In this document: positions 1 to 12,106 of the stretch, in pieces
Position numbering within the stretch: the first letter of the stretch is position 1
Layout of the letters: every line of letters begins with the position of its first letter
Source of the DNA: Arenicola marina
Lineage: Eukaryota > Annelida > Polychaeta > Arenicolidae
Direction: 5' to 3'
NCBI GenBank assembly: GCA_964019135.1
Contig: OZ025256.1
Location: 2,976,001 to 3,040,000, forward strand
Length of the DNA stretch: 64,000 nt
The notes under the pieces: model-generated
What the model was told of the DNA's origin: nothing
Database searches by the model: none
Seen by the model: only the letters and a program-made list of their open reading frames with translations
Position numbers and translations under genes: made by a program

Positions 1-373
1 TCATATAATTTAGCGCTTGGGTGCCCCTGTCGGTGGCACCGGTAAACGACTTGTGTACACACGTTTATGACGTTTCAAATCAGCACAAGTTTTCATTTTT
101 GTGGCGGACAATTCATGAATTTGAAATGTTTTGCTCATTGGCAGATAATTGGTGAGCGATATGGTAGGTGTTTATTGTCTGTTATGATCCTTAAGGTCTT
201 AGGTTTGTGTTCTTATACGCAAATTTGGCATTCAAAAACAGCGAAACAACTCTGTCATGTATGGTTGCATAATGATGAACAGCTGGCTCGCTTGGAACCA
301 GCTTGTATGAACTGTTGTGTTTGGCTGCAGGTGGCGCTAGTGTGAATGCTATATTGGCCACCAGGGGACACCC

Positions 374-406
374 ATATATAAAGGGTGGGGGGTTACTTGA
401 ATAAAG
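374..406 (+). promoter_or_regulatory. TATA box followed closely by a poly(A) signal (LTR-like)
   Basis: An ATATATAAAG box at about 374 is followed only some 25 bases later by AATAAAG. This close pairing is typical of a compact retroelement LTR (promoter and polyadenylation signal in one R region). No LTR partner, primer-binding site or gag/pol sequence is visible, so this could be a solo LTR or chance. Confidence 0.22.
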
Positions 407-2348
407 TCCTTCTTCAAACCGTCACTCGTCTTGTCGTGTGGTTTTTGGCTTGCGAATCGGCCCGTGGAACACACAAGGACATGTCAAGGACATAACAAAC
501 TCCACATGCAATTTTAATAATGTTTCAGTTAATACCATTTTGTGCCAGTGAAGAATAACGGCGAAAATATTAAAAATATGGGTCTCACGTCCCACAAAAA
601 CCTTACAATTATTAGTGTAACCAAAACGCAACCCAAGGCGACTGAATCGCAAGCTTAAAATTCAAGGCATTATTATTTACTGTAATTCCATTTCCTTTCT
701 CCATGTTGAACATGAATAATGTTAAAAATGAATAAAGCGTCGCCATATTATATATTTGTATCCCAGTTTGTATCCGATCTCTTGGCTGCACCTACAATAA
801 GAAAGGCAGCACGTTTCTTATCGTCTATGAACTTCCTCGGCGTATGCTGTCTAGCCTCGACCCAGGGCCTCGACCGTAGTGGTGTGGTCACCACGTGGGT
901 AGGCGGGTGCCGGGAGTTGGTGTTTCAATATGTCGGACATATAAGCTCGGACATTTCATCATAACGCATCTGTGTGATGTGGTAAAAATGTGGTATTTCT
1001 CCGCCGTAACCCGATGGTTACGGGAACAGAGAAACACCTGTGTAATTTAATTTGTACTTCTCACAGCCAGGTTCGTTTCTGCGGTTTAGGTGTTTACCAA
1101 CGGGAGAAACTCAACAAACGCCGGGAGTAGAATTGAAGACCGGTCCCTTTTATTCCGACTATACTAAATTCCCCTTAATAAACTATAAATACAACTTGTC
1201 CCAAGCTCCTACCGGTGAGTCGGCGGTCACTTCTGTCTGTCAGTTCCCTTCCGATCTGTCCTAAAATCTGCGGAATCCGACAGTCTTTTTGACTGCCGGC
1301 CTTCCTCTCCAAAGTCTAAAATCGGAACTGCAGACGACAAGCGTCGTTGCTTTGGTAACGCGCGAGGTATCCAGGAGACATACGTCATCCACTGGGGATT
1401 CCATCTCGACGCGTTGCCAAAGCACGGATTTACTTAATCAATAATGAAACTAAATAAACTAATACCCGGAATACTACACATATCGTCACAGCTTCACGCC
1501 GGATCCGCCGTGGGTCATCGGGGACCCCCCCCCCCCCTAACCCTTCTGACCACCAGAAGAACATCAGACCACCAGAGTGCTGTTTATAAGAACGGACATT
1601 ACTTGTAGATTTTAAAAATATATACTTAATTAAATTTCTGGTTTAGACACTTTAAACACTCGAAGTGTCAGTGAAACTTAGCCTGTTGGCTGACAATTCA
1701 ATTGTTCAATCCGAAAAAGGCTACTCACACTCATGCTACCCGGACCAGACAACGTAAATATACAAAGCCTGGTAATCGAACCAGCAGTTAATTTGTCAAG
1801 GACAATTAAGTTCGGAAAACCTGGGAAAGTTTGGACAAAAAGCACCGAACTTTGTTTACAAAACTTCAAAACATAACACTGTCACTGCAAGGTGGGCGAT
1901 AATACCCCACGATGCCAATCGAAAAGCGGACCGTACCTTTCGTTGACGAAGGCTTTTGTGCTATTCGTATTTTAGGCAGTTTTCTGAAGATGATACGGTT
2001 TAATCACGTAGTCGTTGAAAACATTCGCCCAATCGGTTGTTTCTCACAGTCATCTAAATCGGATTCGAAGTGTCATAATTGTGCGGACGAAGCGTTACGT
2101 CCCACCCGGCAGTTCGAATTGACGCGCCGCCTACCTGCGAGAGTGTTTAATTCAGGTTAAATTAAATTTAAGCCAATCATAGTTGGCCAAAACAATGAGT
2201 CCGGCACACTCCGAAAAATCGGCCTGAGGGACCGGTATTATCGCTCATGTGTCTACGGTTTTTCAATCGCATGGACATTTTTATTTTATTTTATACATGT
2301 GTGTTGCTATAGAAGCTCGCTTCGCTCGCTTTTATACCTTACTTTGTA
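407..2348. other. Non-coding stretch, no recognisable gene
   Basis: Only short ORFs without family features are present. A small hairpin lies at 1277-1299 (9-base arms, one mismatch, T5 loop). A homopolymer C run sits near 1527-1538. I see no splice-bounded coding exon. Confidence 0.5.
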
Positions 2349-2458
2349 TTCTGGGTGTGGAAATCGCGATATAACAAAGACACAAAGATTACACATTACA
2401 ATGCAAAGCTTCATGCAATCTTTGTGTCCTCGTCATGTCGCGATTTCCACATCCAGAA
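2349..2458. repeat. Long imperfect inverted repeat (hairpin)
   Basis: The arm at 2356-2390 pairs with 2417-2451: 35 bases with about 4 mismatches around a loop of about 26 bases. Weaker pairing continues outward to about 2349 and 2458. It looks like a foldback or MITE-like element, and the transcript would fold into a precursor-like stem. No target-site duplication was recognised. Confidence 0.8.
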
Positions 2459-4629
2459 GACCCATTTTTTTATTGCAGAGCTGCGCGACCACGTCTTGGG
2501 AGTGCCAGCGCCTAGCATTATTCTACGAGGTAAACCGGTCAAACCGGGGAATTTGCCGCTTCCGCCCTATACCGCCATCTGTTGACAAATTTGCCGCTAG
2601 TCACTTCTAATGGCTGCGAGAATGTTACGAGTGAAATGCGGAATATCGCCGGTATTGTGGACATCAGCAGCTCTGTAAAGAAACAAACTGTAGGCAAAAA
2701 GATAGCTTAAGGTATATAGAATAAAAATATAATATATGTTGGACGTGGTATTCACCCACAAATTGATACTAGGCAGATTGACGTGGAGGGGTTTTCAATC
2801 GCTGAGGATTTGCAAGCTGCACTTCAGGTGCCGTATTCATAATCACCAATTAGGCTACGCCAATAGACTTAGCGGTAAGTGGAAGATTTGTCGAGCGATT
2901 ATCGGGTTCAAAATATATAAGTAGTCCTCCAACAAGTGGATGTTCTGACTTAAGAAAGTGCTACAATTATATTGTAGAAGATTTCTTAAACATGAGTACC
3001 ACCACAACAAGCTGGTGAGGCTAAGACGAAATTGCACTTTTCGTGCGTAACTTACGTGATGATTATGAAATACTGGTCGAGCTCTAACTCTTCAGGGCTA
3101 GGGTTTTCAGGGAAGACATTGCATGGCAACTTCACTCATTGTGTTTTAAGCGCATTACAAACGTGTACGCGAAATGTGCTATGGACCTGTTTGCCTCAAG
3201 GATAAATCACCACTTAGAACGTTTTTGCTCTTAGAGGTCAGACCCTTTGGGGTTAAGGATTAATGCATTCATATTACAATATTGGTGTTCTCTCAACAAA
3301 TGCATGTTTCTTTCTGCTGAAAGAACTTATGATGCAGTTTCACCATCTCCATGAATTGCATTGTCCTTCCTGTCACATCTGTTTGACCAAGGTCTGGATT
3401 ATAGCGAGCTCTAACGAGCTAAAAAAAAACAAAAAAAACGCGTCACACAAACGGGTTAGCATCGGTCTTTTTGGGGGGTAGGAAGGGGGGGGGGTGGATT
3501 TAGAGTGATAGAGTATTGTCAGATTAGGAAAACAGGTGCATATTAAGCCCCTTGTAGGTAATTTAAAATCGCCGCCTGGCAGCGAGTGCTCACGCTAAGA
3601 TTGTTTACTTCCGGCGAGCGGCAGAGCATTCAAAACGAAGCGAGAGAGGACACAAATCGCCCGGATTACAAGAAAATACACTACCGACGAAAGAAATGAC
3701 TGTACGACGAAAGTCATGAAAGCTTCAGGAATCTAATGGAGCAACTTGACGGGTAGGCACTGCATATTTATTCTATTATGAACTTCAACTTGAGCCACCG
3801 GTCCGCGATTTCTTGTTTTCGGCCGTGTCAGCGGCATGGCTCTCACCCTTGCTCCGTTTATGGGCGTGGTAAGAGAGGCATGTACCAGGGCTACATTTCT
3901 CCCGGCTACTGGCGGAACGCCGTCTGATGCTAACATCCGGAAAATGAGAACCTGGCGAACGCGTTCGAATCTCGACTCAAACGGTTGTTGTTTGACATAG
4001 ATCCAAGTCATAAGAAATTTAGACGTGGTGTGTATTATTTTTGAAAGTCATCTGTTTACTTCAACTAGATCTACAACAGTTTTCATGAATATTTACAGCG
4101 ACGATTAGGCCTATTTTAGCCCGTGGTTGTCAAGTCAAACAAGTGACAAGTCGAGTGTCGTCTTCGCGTCTGTCAAACTGCCAACACTGGTCAAATATGA
4201 CTTGCTGATGTCTATTTGTCAGTAGGTTTTGTTGAGATTGAAGGTTGGTATTTTGATATAAAACGATCTAACTTGACAGCTTTGGCTAATTTTGATCTTG
4301 AACTAAAGTTTTAGTCCAAGATAAAACAAGATAAAGTCTGCATGTTTACCTGTTTTAGCCATAGATCTAGATATCAATTATCATATGGATATGGTCAGGG
4401 AGACAGGAATGAAACCTGGTTGAAAGAACAAGCATAGATGTAGTCAACACCAGTGTAAGTGACCCGGACAGAAGTAGGCCTAGTATTGGTATTGCTATTT
4501 GGAATGCAGGTTTTACTTTGATGATTTGGAATCATGTTTATACCGAGTTATTTTGGGCCAATTGGGGCCTTTGGCTGTCTGTCACTGTAAAACTAAAAAT
4601 TAGGTGGGGTAAACACAAAATTTTCCATA
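2459..4629. other. Non-coding stretch, no recognisable gene
   Basis: Short ORFs only, including a 92-codon minus-strand frame at 3733-4011 without recognised motifs. An A-rich tract lies at about 3421-3438 and a G-rich tract at about 3474-3494. Confidence 0.45.
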
Positions 4630-5130
4630 TGACATCAAATTTTAGCTGCAGTTTTTGCCTTTTCTAAATATAACAATTTAATTCTGGTCTCTATTATGAT
4701 TCCAAACCTATATTTCAAATGCCTCCACCCATGAACTATATATAGCTCTAATTTGAAGAGTTTATTTGAGACAAATTAAATAGGACTTTAACAAAAACTG
4801 TAAATATTTTATTACCGGTATATATTGTTCATATACTATTTCCTTACATTTGAGACCTTTTGCCTATTTCTGACACATATCTCTATGACATCAAAATTTC
4901 AGCTGCAGTTTTTGCCTTACTAAATATAACAATTTAATTCTGGTCTCTAGATTCCAAATCTATATGTTACATGCCTCCACCCCTGAAATATAAAATATGA
5001 AGTGTTTAATCGAGACAAATTAAACAGGAGTTTAAACCAAAACTTTAAATATTTTAAGAATATTTTATTATATATTGTTCACATAAGACTTAGTATTTCC
5101 TATTTTTGACACAATTTGCCTACTTTTGAC
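4630..5130. repeat. Imperfect tandem duplication, unit about 256 bp, AT-rich
   Basis: The block beginning ATGACATCAAAT at 4630 recurs from 4886. Both copies keep the same order of landmarks: AGCTGCAGTTTTTGCCTT, TAACAATTTAATTCTGGTCT, GCCTCCACCC, GAGACAAATTAAA and a TATATTGTTCA end. The copies have diverged by scattered substitutions and small indels. No coding potential is visible. Confidence 0.8.
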
Positions 5131-6412
5131 ACCCCAGGATAATTCAGATTTATTCACAACCATACCATATCACTCATCTATGATTTGAAAAAATAGTGGG
5201 TTTTCAGTGCTATTTTTGTTAAGTTTCAGATATTTTAATCTATATAACTTATTTAAATTAATGCCGTTATTAATATGTTTAATCAAATGCAGAATGTATA
5301 TATTTTATTCATCTTAAACCAACATTTTAATTCTAATATTGTCCCAATATAATATAATTTTCAATGTAAAATGTCAAAAACTGGTGTTCCCTGCCAGACA
5401 AATATAGATCTAGATTACCGTTGCAAAACAATACAGGACCTACAAGTGTTTTCATATCCAGTCTATTTGGGCATAGAAATTTAAAATATCACCAGATATT
5501 TTATTACAAAAATAGCTCGGATGTCAAAAATTCAACAAATACCGAATGGAATCCCTTTTCCCTAAACTCAACAACCTGTCTTAAAATGTCTGCCTACAAC
5601 CTAATCAAGGCAACCATGTAGAAAACAGTTTCATTAGCTCATATCGATAAGCAACACAAATATGACACCATTTTGAGAACCTGCATACTGTCTGGACCAC
5701 TACATGTACTACTTTCAAATATAGGTAAACTGGGTATACATAGTAAGCAGGGGTTTAACAAATGAGAAAGTGGTTAAATAGGCAACTAACATATATAAGC
5801 AGTTACTCCATATTTTTTATCTGTCTAACTGCATTTCTTGCAAATCATACCAGTGCTTACATTTGTAGCGAATTGCATAGCAGAAGGACCTAACCTTTAA
5901 CTGATAAAACTAATACTTCTGACATGGTGTAATTGTTCAAGAAGCTTACTCATGGTATCTATAGCAACAGGACTGGTCACAACAGGCCCTGAAAATATGT
6001 TCTTCATGAACAAGGATTTACCTCAGAATAATTACAATGGAAATGATACAAGTAGTCCTTCTAATAGAACTAAAAATATTGATGGGCATGTTGTCAACAA
6101 AATCATTTTAGCCCGATTAGGGCATTTTTTGTGGAAGGGTGTAGCTTTCTGATGAACAAAATCATCCACATGGAGCATTATTGTAGATTTTACCTTTTAA
6201 CTTAAATCTGCTACATAGATATTATAAACTATGCATTCAACTGCAAGAGTGGTAATACTAGAATGATCATACTATAATTGATACTACCAGTATCTTTAGT
6301 GAATTGCATGCATTTTATGGGTGGAAAATTGCTATAAATCAATGACCAGCTTTAACCTTGGCTTAAAATTTCTCATTAACCTATTTATCATAAGTAAAGA
6401 ACAAAAACTAAC
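5131..6412. other. AT-rich non-coding stretch
   Basis: Only short ORFs (66 codons or less) are present, with no splice-bounded exon, repeat array or RNA gene that I can recognise. Confidence 0.45.
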
Positions 6413-6505
6413 AGAAAAATTAAATAAGGAATAATTATCATAAAATAATATCCAAATAAGCAACAGGAAAATAAATAAAGAATAATTATCATAAAATAAT
6501 ATTAT
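6413..6505. repeat. Short tandem duplication, about 55-bp period
   Basis: The block containing GAATAATTATCATAAAATAA occurs at about 6429 and again at about 6480, with flanking A-rich sequence also shared. It is a local AT-rich duplication without coding content. Confidence 0.7.
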
Positions 6506-6789
6506 GAATTATTGGCCCAATTAATTACTTATTCTTGTATTTCTCTGTAGATATGATCCTAAGACCATATATTAATGCTAAACAACTAAGCCATCCATCT
6601 TATTTAAGTATATATATATAAACCTTATTTCTATAGACAGATAAGATATTTTAGCATAATTAGGCAGCTTTAAGAATATAAACTAGAGCGGCTTCAGCTG
6701 ATACAGCAGCTATAATTAAGGCTATCACAACTGTTGCATGCAGTTGATACAGCAGCTTCAAGAACTACATTATTATTAAATTTATTTTA

Positions 6790-6888
6790 TTTATTTATTT
6801 TTGTTTCTTCCTAGACTTGTATGTTTGCCAGATTTTTGTACACTTGGGTTTAAATAAATGATATTTGACTTGACTGACTTGACTTGGG
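6790..6888 (+). mobile_element. Possible non-LTR retrotransposon 3' tail
   Basis: A TTAAATAAATGATATTTGAC stretch is followed by repeats of TTGAC. A tail ending in a short microsatellite after an AATAAA-like signal is the usual 3' end of CR1/L2/RTE-type elements. No reverse transcriptase sequence lies directly upstream, so this would be a very short 5'-truncated copy. Confidence 0.3.
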
Positions 6889-6942
6889 TGAGCTCGCAAC
6901 TTAGGCAATGCCTATTCATATTAGTTCCATTAATAGTCGACC

Positions 6943-7330
6943 ACAATGGCCTTGACCTTTGACCGGAAACAGATGATTATTTGGCGTTTGTCACATTATA
7001 AAACCGAATAAACCCCTAAGATCAGATGATTTATCCAAATAAGGCAGAAAGAGTACTTATGAAACTTAATTACTACTAGAAAACACCAGTTACAAGTTTA
7101 TTTAATCATAAATTAGTGCCGAAAACTACCGAGAAGTCTCAATGGCCTTGACCCTGACGGAAACAGACGATTATTTGGCGTTTGTCGCAGTAAAACGCAA
7201 TAAGCCCCAAGATCATATGATTGGTCCGAATAATGCGGCAAGAGTAATTGTGAAACCTAATTATTACTATAAAACACTAGTTACAAGTTGATTTAATTAT
7301 AAATTAGTGCCGAAATCTACCGAAAAGTCT
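6943..7330. repeat. Tandem duplication, unit about 195 bp
   Basis: The first copy (about 6943-7139) and second copy (about 7140-7330) share AATGGCCTTGACC, GATTATTTGGCGTTTGTC, AATTAGTGCCGAAA and CGA(G/A)AAGTCT in the same order. Downstream, about 7345-7400 is rich in ACCGAA words, a small degenerate repeat. No gene is visible. Confidence 0.85.
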
Positions 7331-7410
7331 ATCAAGACGCCGGTACATACAAACACCGAAAAGAACCGAAACGCACCGAATCGCACCGAAAAGGAGCACA
7401 AACGGACCGA

Positions 7411-8795
7411 AATTATTTAGTATGGTCTAGGAAGCCTATGTATACATTTCACTCACGCTAACACAAAGCTAGACAACACTTACATTTGCCGATTTATTCC
7501 ACATTAATTATCTAATCCACCTTCGCAGGATGGCAGGCAACAAAACAGGCAAGTCTAAGCAGATATTGTATGAATATGTCACATGACGAATCTGGGTCTG
7601 TCGGAATAACATTTTGTACCTGTGCTACTGCTGACAGTGTGCTCGCCCGCCCGGATCAGTGCGTGCATCCATGACTATGACGTCAATAAAGAAATATACA
7701 ATAATTACAATGTTGCTAGTAAATTTAGCTTTTTAATTCCTTGTAACAATCCATATCAAATGCTGAAGTTTCAAGGGAATCGAAGCGACACAGGATTATT
7801 GAAATATAGATGTGCATTTAAAGTTACTCATCCAGCAATATTTATCTTAAAAAATGTAAACACAATTTTGACTGGAAATGATGTATTTATTTTCTTAGCA
7901 TAGAAGTACGCATTGTATGCAATAAACACCCAGACATGTTGTTTAGCCTCTTTTTTTTGGGCAAAATTAGTGCATCCCACGTGAAAAAGTGTGGCTTTTT
8001 TGTGTACTACATCATCGAAATATGCACATTACGGCAGTTTTATACCTTTCATCATGCGATGACAGATCTATTTCTCATGAAGGTTACATTTATACAGTCA
8101 GACAATGTGCTCTAAATAAGTTTCTAAAATATTTCGAAAACCATAATTTAAGTAAAAAATTGCTGCATGAGCAGCTTTAATTGTAACACTCGTCGAAACT
8201 ATGGTTTTGGCGTTGTAATGCCTTGAATTATTTGCGCTTCATATATAGGTAACAACACAATAAGTGCCTATTAGATTTTTATAATATTTAGCATGTCACT
8301 TAATTGTTCATGACCATCCCTATAAAATGTCGAAAGTTCTGCGAAAACCAAGTGACTTCTTCGTAGTCGTTGAAATCATATCACTATCTGGAATCACAGG
8401 ATTGGAGAGTGGAAAGAAAAAAATGCTGGTTGTTTTAATGCAAAATAAATATGGCCAACTGACAGTAAATATTATTTGCTTACATTGTAATGTTGCATGT
8501 ATGACTTGCAAATAAAGATGCTCAACTGAGGGTAAGGGCTTCCCTTTCCCAATGTAACCCTCATTTATGGTGATAACTCGCTAAAATTAGGTCAGATATT
8601 GATTACGGAGTGACCCCCGCCAAAATGAAATGAAGAGCATTTGTTTCATTTGTTGTCGCCATCGCTAACAAAAAAGTTTTCATGAGCTTTGGCACTGATA
8701 TGTGGTCTTTTTCCTGAAAAACAGGGTGAAGGCCAAATTACAAATCATTCCGCTTACAACGATGGCGTTAGAGATCGTCCATATTGAAAGACCTC
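7411..8795. other. Non-coding stretch, no recognisable gene
   Basis: Short ORFs only (93 codons or less). A perfect CRE-type octamer TGACGTCA lies at about 7678. No exon structure can be supported. Confidence 0.4.
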
Positions 8796-8910
8796 ATTCG
8801 CAAAGCCTTTGCGAATAGGCTGACGTTACTAAGTAAAAAAATTACTTTATACCACAGGCGCCGTAAATCAACTGACGCAGCCCTGTGTCAGTTGTTTTAC
8901 GGCACCTGTG
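8796..8910. repeat. Three consecutive palindromes
   Basis: Three stems lie end to end. 8796-8816 has perfect 10-base arms with one base between them. 8831-8847 has AAGTAA and TTACTT arms around an A-rich spacer. 8853-8910 has 28-base arms with 3 mismatches and a 2-base loop. This is likely the end or core of a foldback element. Confidence 0.8.
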
Positions 8911-8939
8911 ACTCAACCTTAGGCTTCTGAGGCCCCGTA

Positions 8940-9235
8940 TGTAAACACAATCTGAGCTTTGTACAGCGATAATATTTAAACAATCTTTCATTTTGGGGGT
9001 CATTTCACTTAGATCTCATAGATTGGTTCGTAAAATTAAAATGCTCACCAGAAGATAAATGAGCAAACAGGTTTTGGAATACTGACGTAAAATAGATTGC
9101 ACCCTAATAATCACAGTATAACGCTTATACTGCCTGGTACATCGTGTGTGAGAGAGTATATCTATGTGTAGCTAATTTCATGTGTACTTAAGTAAACAAA
9201 ATCTGAGCTTTGTACAGCGATAAGATTTAAACAAT
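8940..9235. repeat. Direct repeat of about 45 bp at 8940 and 9190
   Basis: The block around ATCTGAGCTTTGTACAGCGA followed by ATATTTAAACAATC is found at about 8940-8985 and, nearly unchanged, at about 9190-9235. The two copies bracket roughly 200 bases. They may be pieces of one dispersed element. Confidence 0.75.
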
Positions 9236-10631
9236 CATAATGTATGTGGAAAATTGCTGTATAACCGTTTCTTATAAAATTAGGGTTTGTCATTAACTTA
9301 GCATTTAAAAAATAGTATTCTTTTGGCGCTATGCATTTGACGTTTTGCTCTGAACGTTGTGAAATACACAGAAGGGGTAAAACTAATTTGATAATTAAGT
9401 ACTTATTGCTATCTTTCGCCGGGCATGATTGTACATATTCTAAGCTTAAAATTAATTGTAATACAACAAAGCTATGCATTATTCGATTGATATTTCTTTA
9501 AAGAAATTATAAGCAAGATTACTAATTTCTACAGAAAAGATGAGCAGAGCTTTAAGAGCTCGCAACTTAGGCCATGCCTATTCATATTACCGCAAGGACG
9601 GCGTTATCGACATTACTGCCAGCAGCTTAGGTTCCGTGGGCAATCATAGTTTAGTTAAACGCCTTTGACAGGTGTTCTGCCAAGAAGCATGATCTGACAT
9701 TAAAGAGCTGCCCTGTACACTTGTGACTATGTTACATTGCTCTCTGGCCAGAGGGGGAAAGCTATCCATTGCATAGATTTGAGGATTGCCACATTCACAG
9801 ATTCCAGTGTACAGATTAGGTATGGTGACATGCTGAAGACCTCTGCAACATACAGGATACTTTACCCGGGGCTTATATTCCGCGGTTTTCCCAGACAAGT
9901 CTGCACTCTTCTATGGTACTGTTGCGGTCAAATGGCGCTACTATAACTAATTTATGTTAGAAACGAGCCCGCTGCGTCGATACAGCCAGGCTAACAACAT
10001 GGCGACTGTGGATGTTTGGAATGCGTCAAAGTGGTTTCGATCTTATAACTATGTCCAGGTTTAGGTCGCCAAAAGTTTCATCTGGACTTTTTAATGTATA
10101 TACATAAAAATGTTCACTAAATATGTGGATATCAAATTTGCCGTTTCTACGATATTGATTTTCGAAAATGAAGTCTGCCTTGTCAAACGGCGTAAAAAAG
10201 CATCCAGTGTCAGGTAACGGCTCTGTATAAACTTGGATTAAGTGGCCCAGGCATATAGGCTAGATAATGTCGGCATGGTAAGGTTTAAACTCACTCCATG
10301 TGCCTAGGGCATCGACAATAAGAGCTTTGCACCACGTAGTATCCGAGGAGCCCGTCCGCTAGGGTGCCACTTACGTACGGCCAATGAACATTGGGTGGTC
10401 CAAGGAAAACACTTTTTGGAGGTCCCTTCGCAGAAAAATCGTTTAGGGCCTAGTGACTCGTTGCTTTCGACATCGAACCGTAAAGTAGATGAATTTCATA
10501 TATATATATATTCTTTCTACGCAACCTAGAATGTTGTGTTAATGATTTCAAGATGATCAGTTGCTTCCTTGAAATTAAAACATGACTCTAAAGTCTCACG
10601 GAATCCCTAAGTGTTATAGCGTGGTGGAACT
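9236..10631. other. Non-coding stretch; possible short first exon at 9999
   Basis: No gene can be assembled. At 9558-9590 a block starting GAGCTCGCAACTTAGG repeats the block at about 6891. At 9999 an ATG in a favourable context opens 20 codons ending in CAG before GTTTAGG, which could be a first coding exon, but no following exon was found. Confidence 0.3.
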
Positions 10632-10862
10632 GTAAAGTTAAACGAAACTTACATGTAAGGTGAAGTTTGACTGTAATTCCACCGAGCTATATTAACACTT
10701 TGGGCTAACGTGCCCACCCTTCGACCCACTCAAACATAGGGCTCATGTAGTAATTTCGCTCTGAAGACGAAGACGTCATCTCACGTTATCCCTAAGTGTT
10801 AATATAACTCGGTGGAATTGCAGTCAAACTTCACCTTACAGGTAAGTCTCGTTAAACTTTAC
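10632..10862. mobile_element. Foldback / MITE with 73-bp terminal inverted repeats
   Basis: The arm at 10632-10704 is the near-exact reverse complement of 10790-10862 (73 bases, about 90% identical). The arms enclose an 85-base spacer. A partial direct copy of the inner arm end (CCCTAAGTGTTATA) lies just upstream at about 10605. The short length, long TIRs and absence of an ORF fit a non-autonomous DNA transposon. The parent family is not recognised. Confidence 0.85.
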
Positions 10863-10977
10863 AATTTAACACTACAAGAATAGACAAATGGCTGCTTATG
10901 ATGATTTGTTCGAACTTGGACCTGGTTTGTTTACCACACTTTGTCGTTAAGATCGAAAAATGAAAATTTCGCCGATT

Positions 10978-11075
10978 CAATAGAATCAGAATCAGAATCG
11001 TTTTATTGGGTCAAGCATACATAACAAAACAAACAGGAAAAGAAAAACACACACAAAAATTTGATAGGGTTGCCT
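10978..11075 (-). mobile_element. Non-LTR retrotransposon 3' end, antisense
   Basis: Read on the minus strand, an AATAAAACGATTCTGATTCT-type tail with repeated GATTCT ends near 10978. That is a usual 3' terminus of CR1-like elements. The body is severely 5'-truncated and carries no coding sequence. A related tail lies at 40690-40760. Confidence 0.4.
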
Positions 11076-11921
11076 GACCGAGGAGACTCACATTAAGACT
11101 GCTAGGCAGTCGCTAGCATGTGAGCCACCATCAATATCAGGCGTTCCGTTTAAACTTCTGAAACCAATGTAGTATTTTTTACAGTTATTATAAATTACGC
11201 ATTAGATCTAATACAGTAACATTAACGATCACAATAAACTGGGTCCAAGATCACTTACCAAAGTATTACGGTAGACTGCGTAGAGTGTCGATGGCGCTGA
11301 CGAAAAGACCTAAACTTCACACATCACCTCTGTACAGACCGATATCATATGGAGCTTTGCTTTTACATAGATATGTGAGATATATTTGGTATGGGCGTCT
11401 GTATAAAAGAAGGAAAATGTCCGTCAGTCTGTCGACCTACAGCTACGTCAGTCCGTACTCGTCAAAGTTTTATCTGTCACTGTTCGTATTTGGCGCCAAA
11501 ACCCCTGTCGTCCCCCTGGTCACGTGATTCCGACCAACCCCTGAACCCTTATTTGCATAGTCGTGCATTTCCGGATGTTCTAGATTTCCCGCGTCACTAG
11601 ACTTATTGCCAAAATACTAGGCCTATGCTGCAATACCCACATATGAAACCCACTATGTTTATTGACACAATATCGTTACACCCTCCATACTTATTGCCAC
11701 ACTGTTTCAAATAATTTCACACGTCTTTTGCCGAAGACGCATCCGAGTTTAGGCTTTCTTCTAATCTCCACTCGCTCACGTGACAGGGGATTTAGCTGTT
11801 GATCGCTTCGACACCAATACACCAAACAATCAACAGGCTTATTATGTATCTGCGGCATTACTCTCGTATCATAAGCCCGTATTGCAGTGGAATCATGACT
11901 TCGCTCCACGGTTTGTTGCCT
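11076..11921. other. Non-coding stretch, no recognisable gene
   Basis: Overlapping short ORFs of 80 codons or less are present at 11285-11600, with no family motif and no consistent splice sites. Confidence 0.4.
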
Positions 11922-12106
11922 AGTCAGGACGCTTTAATTAAATTTGGTCATATCGCGTCAATGGAAGAAGGAAGCGAAGAGCGGAGCCATGTCCCCGGGG
12001 TGCGACGTGTGCAGGTGCAGATGCGACTGTACACCCATGTGTGTGCATCATGAAGATGCCATGTCTTCCTTCGCAAAGAGTAGGGGTAACCCTTGGGGAC
12101 ATGGGG
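11922..12106. mobile_element. Two SINE-A fragments in opposite orientation
   Basis: 11922-12002 matches the 3' part of the SINE found at 37521, but on the minus strand (CAGGACGCTTTAA to GCCATGTCCCC). 12058-12106 matches the internal part of the same SINE on the plus strand (CTTCGCAAAGAGTAGGGG). Together they form an inverted pair around a 55-base spacer. Neither fragment has the tRNA-like head. Confidence 0.7.
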
